Shown here in pieces: positions 58,830 to 64,000 of a stretch of 64,000 nucleotides of DNA; within the stretch, counting starts at the first letter, position 1, and the number at the start of each line of letters is the position of its first letter. The notes beneath the pieces are model-generated. The model saw only the letters and a program-made list of their open reading frames with translations, did no database searches and was not told where the DNA came from. Position numbers and translations under genes: made by a program. This stretch comes from Rikenellaceae bacterium (GTDB lineage Bacteria > Bacteroidota > Bacteroidia > Bacteroidales > UBA932): the NCBI GenBank assembly GCA_003542575.1, contig DPKJ01000012.1:51790-115789 (forward strand), read 5' to 3'.

Positions 58830-59123
58830 CTATTTGTCTCTTTTCTTCTCTTTAACTTTTACCAGTAAGTCTTTGAGTACATCTATACATTCTACAGTGG
58901 CATCCTCAAATTTTGCGGCGTGCCTCTCTACTACCAGTTCGTTTCCCGGTATAAAAACCATCATCTTGACATTCTTGTTTTCGTAATCAGGCAGCAGACT
59001 GAGAATTACCTCAACATTTAGAATTTCGTCGTAAAACTTTGGAAGCTTGGAGAGCTTCTTTTCGATGTAGTCGATCAGTTTGTTGTCTGCATTAAACTTG
59101 AGTGATTGAATCCTGATGTCCAT
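58830..59123 (-). CDS. hpf: Ribosome hibernation-promoting factor (short HPF/RaiA family)
   Basis: A 97-residue protein of the short HPF type, with the beta-alpha-beta fold pattern: DIRIQSLKFNADNKLIDYIEKKLSKL, then ERHAAKFEDATVECIDVLKDLLVKVKEKK. It binds the decoding centre of the 30S subunit in stationary phase. Its ATG lies 1 bp after the xerC stop and has a strong SD sequence formed by the last xerC codons. It is the third gene of rpsU-xerC-hpf. Confidence 0.92.
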   Translation of the reverse strand: MDIRIQSLKFNADNKLIDYIEKKLSKLPKFYDEILNVEVILSLLPDYENKNVKMMVFIPGNELVVERHAAKFEDATVECIDVLKDLLVKVKEKKRDK

Positions 59124-59124
59124 G

Positions 59125-60027
59125 TTAACCTCCTTTTTTTGCTCTTGGATGAGCGGTTAAAAAAACTTTTTTGAGCTGCTCGAAAGAGTTATGTGTATAC
59201 ACCTGTGTGGCCGCCAGCGAAGAGTGTCCCAGAACCTCCTTGATGCTGTTGAGGTCTGCACCATTATTAAGAAGGTGGGTCGCAAAAGAGTGCCTTAGCA
59301 TATGGGGACTTTTTTTACCGGTGAGTCCATTAACTCCTCCAAGTTCTTTTCGTACTACTTTATTAACAAATGAGAGATACATTGGTTGCCCTGTATCTGT
59401 TAAAAAGAGAAAATTACCGGGATTTTGGATATAGTAATCCCGGAACAACTTGTAATATGATTCCAGATTGATTGACAAAGAGTTGGTAATTGGGACCTCT
59501 CTGGTCTTGTCTCCCTTTCCGGTAACTCTGAATAGGGCCCTTGATTTGTCCCAGTCTGATATTTTCAAATTGGCCAGCTCTGCCCTTCTTATGCCTGTAC
59601 AGTACAGAACTTCAACCATAATCCTGTCTCTGACGGCAAAGAAATCATCGTGATCTATCTCACGGTTGAAATACTCTTCAATTGAGGCCAAAGTATAAAA
59701 TTCGGGCAATTTTGATGGTTCTTTAGGGCGGATAATTTTTTTTACAGGATTGCTTGTAAGAAAGCCTCTTTTGACAAGATAGGCGCAATAACTGCTGATT
59801 GCAGAGAGTTTCAGATTCATTGTGCGGGCACTCAACCCTGAATCCAGACCGTTGGCAATAAAACCTCTTATTGATTGCATTACAAGAAAATTCTCCTCCT
59901 CCTCTCCATCCTGCGGCGCTATATAGTTATAAAGTCCGTTGATACTTTCACTGTAAATATCCAGTGTTCTGGGGGAGTATCTCTTCTGTACCCTCAAATA
60001 ATCTATAAATAACTCCTGTGGTCTCAT
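59125..60027 (-). CDS. Tyrosine recombinase XerC/XerD type
   Basis: A 300-residue site-specific recombinase with a SAM-like core-binding domain (1-95) and the catalytic domain. The residues are all present: Arg in CTGIRRAEL, Lys in GKGDKTREVP, His-x-x-Arg in HMLRHSFATHLL, His in LGHSSLA and the nucleophile Tyr in YTHNS. It resolves chromosome dimers at dif. Its place between rpsU and hpf is the standard Bacteroidetes location, so it is a housekeeping Xer and not an integrase of a mobile element. Confidence 0.95.
   Translation of the reverse strand: MRPQELFIDYLRVQKRYSPRTLDIYSESINGLYNYIAPQDGEEEENFLVMQSIRGFIANGLDSGLSARTMNLKLSAISSYCAYLVKRGFLTSNPVKKIIRPKEPSKLPEFYTLASIEEYFNREIDHDDFFAVRDRIMVEVLYCTGIRRAELANLKISDWDKSRALFRVTGKGDKTREVPITNSLSINLESYYKLFRDYYIQNPGNFLFLTDTGQPMYLSFVNKVVRKELGGVNGLTGKKSPHMLRHSFATHLLNNGADLNSIKEVLGHSSLAATQVYTHNSFEQLKKVFLTAHPRAKKGG
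59129..59140 (-). promoter_or_regulatory. Strong Shine-Dalgarno sequence of hpf
   Basis: The minus strand reads AAAAAAAGGAGG ending 5 nt before the hpf ATG. It is inside the last codons of xerC. Strong SD sequences are rare in Bacteroidetes mRNAs, so its presence here is notable. Confidence 0.75.
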
Positions 60028-60044
60028 ATTCGCATCTAATTTAA

Positions 60045-60080
60045 TAAAAAAAACGACATCCTGTATTAAAACAAGATGTC
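60045..60080 (-). terminator. Terminator-like hairpin after rpsU
   Basis: On the minus strand GACATC (60080-60075) pairs with GATGTC (60060-60055) and is followed by G and eight T. It lies between rpsU and xerC, so it would limit transcription of xerC and hpf relative to rpsU. Confidence 0.75.
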
Positions 60081-60109
60081 ATTTTATCTATTATTTTGAA
60101 CTTATAAGA

Positions 60110-60301
60110 CTACTCTTCGTTAAGACGGAGAGATTGAACATAGATGGCTTTTTTCACCTCATCGCGCCTCTTCACTGACTTCTTTACGTAAGTCTTTCTA
60201 CTTCTCATTTCGCGAATGGTTCCTGTCTTTTCAAACTTACGTTTGAATTTCTTAAGAGCTCTTTCAATGTTTTCGCCCTCCTTGATTGGTACTATGATCA
60301 T
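60110..60301 (-). CDS. rpsU: 30S ribosomal protein bS21
   Basis: A 63-residue basic protein with the bS21 pattern MIIVPIKEGENIERALKKFKRKFEKTG and a Lys/Arg-rich middle. In Flavobacterium bS21 helps to hide the anti-Shine-Dalgarno sequence of 16S rRNA. The gene has a strong SD sequence and a full -7 box, and is followed by a terminator-like hairpin before xerC. Confidence 0.97.
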   Translation of the reverse strand: MIIVPIKEGENIERALKKFKRKFEKTGTIREMRSRKTYVKKSVKRRDEVKKAIYVQSLRLNEE

Positions 60302-60311
60302 ATCTACTACA

Positions 60312-60320
60312 CCTCCTTTT
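60312..60320 (-). promoter_or_regulatory. Strong Shine-Dalgarno sequence of rpsU
   Basis: The minus strand reads AAAAGGAGG ending 10 nt before the rpsU ATG. This fits the proposed autoregulation of bS21 in Bacteroidetes, where ribosomes lacking bS21 expose their anti-SD and prefer this mRNA. Confidence 0.75.
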
Positions 60321-60329
60321 GTTGGGCTG

Positions 60330-60361
60330 CAAAAGTAATTATATTTTTCTTACCTGACAAT
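60330..60361 (-). promoter_or_regulatory. Promoter of rpsU
   Basis: The -7 box reads TACTTTTG on the minus strand (60337-60330). ATTG at 60361-60358, 20 nt upstream, is a near match to the -33 TTTG. Confidence 0.55.
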
Positions 60362-60380
60362 AGGTAAGCACTTTTTTTGT

Positions 60381-60388
60381 TAATTTTG
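60381..60388 (+). promoter_or_regulatory. -7 box of hutU
   Basis: TAATTTTG matches TAnnTTTG, 22 bp before the hutU ATG. No -33 TTTG at the usual spacing. Confidence 0.45.
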
Positions 60389-60410
60389 TAGTTTACCAAC
60401 TTAATAATAT

Positions 60411-62438
60411 ATGAGTCTTACAGAGTTTCAGAAACAAATCCTCCGGGGAATTCCATCAGAACTCCCCCTGCCAAAGAGATATGATCCCAATATAAATCAT
60501 GCTCCCAAGCGAAAAGACATACTTAACAGAGAGGAGAAAATGCTGGCTCTAAAGAATGCACTCAGGTATTTTCCAGTAAAATTTCATGAAGCTCTCGCTC
60601 CGGAATTTGCCAGTGAACTCAAATTATACGGACGTATATATATGTATCGTTTTCGCCCTGATTACGAGATAAAAGCCAGAATTATAAACGATTACCCTCA
60701 TAAATCTGTTCAGGCTGCTGCAATAATGTTAATGTTGAGCAATAATCTTGATTATGCAGTTGCGCAACATCCCCACGAACTCATAACGTATGGTGGTAAC
60801 GGAGCTGTCTTTCAAAATTGGGCGCAATACCTGTTAACCATGCAGTACCTTGCTCAGATGACAGATGAACAGACCCTGGTTCTCTATTCAGGACATCCAA
60901 TGGGGCTGTTTCCTTCTCATAAAGATGCTCCCAGAGTTGTGGTTACAAACGGCATGGTTATTCCAAATTACTCTTCAAAAGATCATTGGGAAAAGTTCAA
61001 TGCTCTTGGTGTATCGCAGTATGGTCAGATGACTGCAGGCTCCTTTATGTATATCGGACCACAGGGGATTGTTCACGGAACAACAATCACTGTTCTCAAT
61101 GCCGGCCGTATGAAGCGTCAGAATGACAACATTAAAGGGATGCTTTTTGTAAGTTCGGGACTGGGGGGGATGTCAGGAGCACAGCCAAAAGCAGCAGTAA
61201 TTGCCGGAGTAATTGGAGTTGTAGCTGAAATTAACCCCAAAGCAGTTGAAACAAGACATTCACAAGGCTGGGTAGATGAGGTTTATACCGATCTTAACAG
61301 TTTAACCGAAAGAATAAAGCGGGCAAAAGAGGGTTGCGAAGCAGTCTCTCTTGCCTATCAGGGAAACATTGTCGATTTGTGGGAGAAACTAATCGAGAGC
61401 GATATTAATGTTGAGCTTGGCAGTGACCAGACCTCTCTTCATAACCCTTGGGCAGGAGGATATTATCCGGCAGGATTTTCACTTGAAGAGTCCAACAGGA
61501 TGATGGCAGAGGAGCCTGAGAGATTCAGGGAGGAGGTCGAAAAGACTTTGAGAAGACATGCTGCTGCCATAAACAGGCTCTCTGAAAGGGGGATGTATTT
61601 CTTTGATTACGGGAATGCATTTTTGCTAGAGGCCTCGAGAGCAGGTGCAGATGTTGTTCTGCCTGATGGCAGATTCAAATATCCTTCATATGTTCAAGAT
61701 ATTATGGGGCCCCTCTTTTTCGATTACGGTTTTGGTCCATACCGCTGGGTTTGCACATCTTCGTTACCAAAAGATCTTGAGGAGACTGATCGTATTGCAG
61801 CAGAGGTACTCGAAACATTAATGAAAGATTCCCCCGACGAGATTCGTTCCCAGATGGCAGATAATCTTCACTGGATAAAAGAGGCCGGAGCTAACAAACT
61901 GGTTGTGGGCTCACAGGCGAGAATACTTTATGCTGATTCTGAAGGTAGAATGAAAATCGCCCTGGAGATGAACCAGGCAATTAGAGAGGGTAGAATATCT
62001 GCACCCATAGTTCTTGGAAGAGACCACCACGATGTATCCGGCACAGACTCTCCATACAGAGAGACTTCCAATATATATGACGGCTCGCAGTTCACAGCAG
62101 ACATGGCTGTTCACAATGCCATAGGTGACTCTTTCCGCGGAGCAACATGGGTATCTCTGCACAATGGCGGCGGTGTTGGCTGGGGAGAGGTTATTAACGG
62201 AGGTTTCGGGATGGTAATTGATGGAAGTGATGATGCCGACAGAAGGATAAAAAATATGCTTCACTGGGATGTTAACAATGGTATTTCAAGAAGGGCGTGG
62301 GCAAGAAACAGCGGTGCACTTTATGCAATTAAGAGAGAGATGGAGAGAACTCCACTCCTGAATGTAACTATCCCAAATTTAGCTGATGATAATCTAATCG
62401 GCCTGACCACTGACCATATTTTCAACGGGGAATCCTAG
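60411..62438 (+). CDS. hutU: Urocanate hydratase (long form)
   Basis: A 675-residue NAD-dependent enzyme, the second step of histidine degradation (urocanate to imidazolonepropionate). It shows YGGNGAVFQNWAQY, GQMTAGSFMYIGPQGIVHGT, the NAD-binding GLGGMSGAQPKAA and LHNGGGVGWGEVINGG near the C-terminus. It is about 120 residues longer than the classical bacterial enzyme, which is normal for the Bacteroidetes form. No other hut gene is in the window; the rest of the pathway may lie beyond the edge. Its last 45 bp overlap the convergent lipocalin gene. Confidence 0.96.
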   Translation: MSLTEFQKQILRGIPSELPLPKRYDPNINHAPKRKDILNREEKMLALKNALRYFPVKFHEALAPEFASELKLYGRIYMYRFRPDYEIKARIINDYPHKSVQAAAIMLMLSNNLDYAVAQHPHELITYGGNGAVFQNWAQYLLTMQYLAQMTDEQTLVLYSGHPMGLFPSHKDAPRVVVTNGMVIPNYSSKDHWEKFNALGVSQYGQMTAGSFMYIGPQGIVHGTTITVLNAGRMKRQNDNIKGMLFVSSGLGGMSGAQPKAAVIAGVIGVVAEINPKAVETRHSQGWVDEVYTDLNSLTERIKRAKEGCEAVSLAYQGNIVDLWEKLIESDINVELGSDQTSLHNPWAGGYYPAGFSLEESNRMMAEEPERFREEVEKTLRRHAAAINRLSERGMYFFDYGNAFLLEASRAGADVVLPDGRFKYPSYVQDIMGPLFFDYGFGPYRWVCTSSLPKDLEETDRIAAEVLETLMKDSPDEIRSQMADNLHWIKEAGANKLVVGSQARILYADSEGRMKIALEMNQAIREGRISAPIVLGRDHHDVSGTDSPYRETSNIYDGSQFTADMAVHNAIGDSFRGATWVSLHNGGGVGWGEVINGGFGMVIDGSDDADRRIKNMLHWDVNNGISRRAWARNSGALYAIKREMERTPLLNVTIPNLADDNLIGLTTDHIFNGES

Positions 62439-62909
62439 AGTAAAGGCGTACTCTTTAAGAGCAGCTTCAATTTTTTGGTCAATTTTTGGGTCTCTGGCAA
62501 GTATCCACAGAAACTTACCTGAGGGGTCTCCTACAAGTGCGTATGTATAGTCCTTATCGACTTTGAGTACCCAATAGTCTCCCGCAAAAGGCCAAAAGAA
62601 ACTCACCTTCAATTTTGAAGGTTCTGACGGGTCCGGAATCCATGCTCTGCCCTTTGCCTGTTTAATTCTACTTCTATCGGAGATTAGCCTCCCCTCGTTT
62701 ATAACAATAACTTTACCATCTTCGGTAAGTTCATAGTTAGCAGTAATGTCTTCAAGACCCTCCTCAAATTTATTCGGAAGTCTTGAAATCTCATACCACT
62801 TGCCCATATATCTCTGAATTTCAAAATCGTCTGCAGAGTCAAGAGCCATGTATGCCGTAGAACATGATGATGCAAAAAGTAGTGCCAATGCCAGGTATAT
62901 TAATCTCAT
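62394..62909 (-). CDS. Lipocalin family outer-membrane lipoprotein (Blc-like)
   Basis: A 171-residue lipoprotein (lipobox ASSC, Cys16). The lipocalin signature MGKWYEISRLPNKFE is at about 35-49, followed by ANYELTEDGKVIVINEG, the family block GRAWIPDP and the C-terminal region YALVGDPSGKFLWILARDP. It should bind lysophospholipids or other hydrophobic ligands at the outer membrane. The 3' end overlaps the end of hutU by 45 bp on the opposite strand. Confidence 0.94.
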   Translation of the reverse strand: MRLIYLALALLFASSCSTAYMALDSADDFEIQRYMGKWYEISRLPNKFEEGLEDITANYELTEDGKVIVINEGRLISDRSRIKQAKGRAWIPDPSEPSKLKVSFFWPFAGDYWVLKVDKDYTYALVGDPSGKFLWILARDPKIDQKIEAALKEYAFTLGFPVENMVSGQAD

Positions 62910-63023
62910 AAATTTTAAGTTATGACCGTTGCCTTTAATTCAAATTTAGACATTTAAAACAAATAAGCCTAAAATAAGTTCTCTTATGTATCATTTGTTA
63001 CAATTTTTCTGTTTGACCGAACA

Positions 63024-63031
63024 TACCTTTG
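63024..63031 (+). promoter_or_regulatory. -7 box of the ferredoxin gene
   Basis: TACCTTTG matches TAnnTTTG, 39 bp before the ATG at 63071. Confidence 0.5.
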
Positions 63032-63070
63032 CATTCAAATCAAATAGTAATCCGGAAAAAATTTATAAAT

Positions 63071-64000
63071 ATGAAACGGACAGTAATTAAAATAGACGAG
63101 GATCTTTGCAACGGTTGTGGTAACTGTGTTGAAGGATGCCACGAAGGGGCTTTGCAACTTATTAACGGTAAGGCTGTAATGATAAGTGACCTCTATTGTG
63201 ATGGTCTTGGTGCCTGCATCGGGGATTGCCCGGTTGGAGCAATTGAACTTATAGAGAAAGAGACAGAGCCTTATGACGAAGTTAAAGTTATGGAGAGAAT
63301 TTCGCCCAAAGGAGAGAGAGTTGTTCTTGCACACTTGAAACACCTTAGAGATCACAATGAAATGGAGTGGTTTAATCAGGGTGTTGAATGGTGCAAAAAG
63401 AACGGGTTTGAGATTGATCTTTCAAAGATTACCCCTGTTTCAGAAAGTGGAATCTCTAATCGGGAAAACGCTTCTGCCAGTGATCACAGTCAAGGTCAAG
63501 GTCAAGGTCATGCTCACGGACATGCGCATTCACATTCACAAAGCAGTGACGGGGCAAAACCTGAGGGTTGCGGATGTCCGGGTGCAGCAGAGAGAGATTT
63601 CAGAAATGTAAAGGCCTCGGCATCTGTGCCGACTGGTAACTTCTCCGGAGTTTCTGAGCTTCAGCAGTGGCCTGTTCAGCTACATCTATTAAATCCGGCA
63701 GCAGGCTTTCTGCGGAATAGTGACCTTTTACTTGCCTCTGACTGCTCTGCCTTTTCACACGGCAATTTTCATGGCACATTTCTTAAAAACAAATCCTTGG
63801 CAATTGCATGTCCTAAACTGGATTCAAATACACAAAGCTATGTTGACAAGCTTACAATAATGATTGATGAGTCAAAAATCAACACTTTGACCATATTAAA
63901 AATGGAGGTTCCATGCTGCGGAGGTTTGCTTCAAATGGCTAAACATGCCAGGGAGAGGGCTTCCAGAAACATTCCGATAAAGTCTTTGACAATGTCGCTT
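63071..64000 (+). CDS. 4Fe-4S ferredoxin-type protein with His-rich linker, C-terminus beyond the window
   Basis: An open frame of 310 codons from the ATG at 63071 to the window edge. Residues 1-65 are a ferredoxin domain. The first cluster motif is complete (CNGCGNCVEGC); the second reads CDGLGACIGDCP, where the second cysteine of the usual CxxCxxCxxxCP is Leu. A linker (about 140-158) is rich in His, Gln, Gly and Ala (QGQGQGHAHGHAHSHS) and is encoded partly by a 6-bp repeat. The C-terminal part has several Cys, including EVPCCGG near residue 280. Proteins of this family occur in many Bacteroidetes and anaerobes and may be linked to electron transfer or metal handling; the exact role is unknown. 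Confidence 0.88.
   Translation, partial: MKRTVIKIDEDLCNGCGNCVEGCHEGALQLINGKAVMISDLYCDGLGACIGDCPVGAIELIEKETEPYDEVKVMERISPKGERVVLAHLKHLRDHNEMEWFNQGVEWCKKNGFEIDLSKITPVSESGISNRENASASDHSQGQGQGHAHGHAHSHSQSSDGAKPEGCGCPGAAERDFRNVKASASVPTGNFSGVSELQQWPVQLHLLNPAAGFLRNSDLLLASDCSAFSHGNFHGTFLKNKSLAIACPKLDSNTQSYVDKLTIMIDESKINTLTILKMEVPCCGGLLQMAKHARERASRNIPIKSLTMSL
63490..63508 (+). repeat. Hexanucleotide tandem repeat (TCAAGG x3)
   Basis: Three copies of TCAAGG encode Gln-Gly repeats just before the His-rich stretch of the ferredoxin. Changes in copy number would keep the frame and alter only linker length. Confidence 0.8.

Noticed and set aside
59125..60027. Tyrosine recombinase as sign of a mobile element
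   Set aside because: It lies in the standard rpsU-xerC-hpf block and no attachment-site repeats or cargo genes flank it.
63490..63508. Hexanucleotide repeat in the ferredoxin gene as a phase-variation switch
   Set aside because: The unit is 6 bp, so copy-number change keeps the frame and cannot turn the gene on or off.

Overview
The window is a chromosomal segment of a Bacteroidetes bacterium, most likely of the order Bacteroidales. Support comes from Bacteroidetes-type promoter -7 boxes (TAnnTTTG) in front of many genes, protein families largely confined to the phylum (DUF4988-like lipoprotein, DUF4783, DUF5683, the long urocanate hydratase, the glycogen synthase/phosphorylase fusion, a DksA/TraR protein that has lost its zinc cysteines) and characteristic gene neighbourhoods (ileS-traR-lspA, rpsU-xerC-hpf, parA-parB-DUF5683-mltD). 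Most of it is compact housekeeping sequence. I saw no insertion sequence, prophage or CRISPR array.

Layout. 1-4.4 kb: a proline dehydrogenase cut by the window edge, a small acetyltransferase and a 995-residue surface lipoprotein. 4.4-5.3 kb: the only long gene-free stretch, holding direct and inverted repeats and hairpins beside a tRNA-Ser(UGA) gene. 5.4-11.2 kb: an ECF sigma factor facing lspA-traR, guanine deaminase and ileS, with a nested palindrome between the convergent sigma factor and lspA. 11.3-17.3 kb: cvpA, then an accessory cassette consisting of a C39-peptidase ABC exporter and two small double-glycine peptides, followed by a TolC protein and a membrane-fusion protein. 17.3-20.1 kb: tsaB, a thioredoxin-fold lipoprotein, a HIT protein and greA. 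20.2-33.8 kb: a long minus-strand run, xseA-xseB-branching enzyme-debranching enzyme-GT4-GH57-glycogen synthase/phosphorylase fusion-ribF-small membrane protein, with gaps or overlaps of 10 bp or less except one of 52 bp. 33.9-37.9 kb: engB-prs-nadE-small protein-der. 37.9-44.5 kb: a giant NtrY-like kinase, rlmH, a DUF4783 protein, a sigma-54-type response regulator without a DNA-binding domain, and ppx. 44.6-52.5 kb: cmk-ispH-priA-parA-parB-DUF5683-mltD. 52.5-58.8 kb: an HHH/outer-membrane protein and purE on the minus strand, then hpt-adk-obg-PAP2-lplA. 58.8-64 kb: hpf-xerC-rpsU on the minus strand, hutU, a lipocalin, and a ferredoxin with a His-rich linker that runs off the edge.

The best candidate for an undescribed system is 12.03-14.66 kb. 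A C39 peptidase-ABC transporter with an intact Cys-His-Asp triad is followed by two tiny ORFs whose start and stop overlap (TAATG). Each has a leader ending in Gly-Gly and a core with a GxxxG motif, the architecture of a class IIb two-peptide bacteriocin or a peptide signal. A structured RNA segment (two hairpins, possible pseudoknot) separates exporter and peptides, and a TolC/adaptor pair sits directly downstream. No immunity gene is recognisable. Other items worth a look are the possible 13.7-kb operon joining exonuclease VII to glycogen metabolism, the receiver-AAA+ regulator without a DNA-binding domain, a hairpin in the greA leader, strong Shine-Dalgarno sequences on rpsU and hpf, and the repeat family around the tRNA-Ser trailer.
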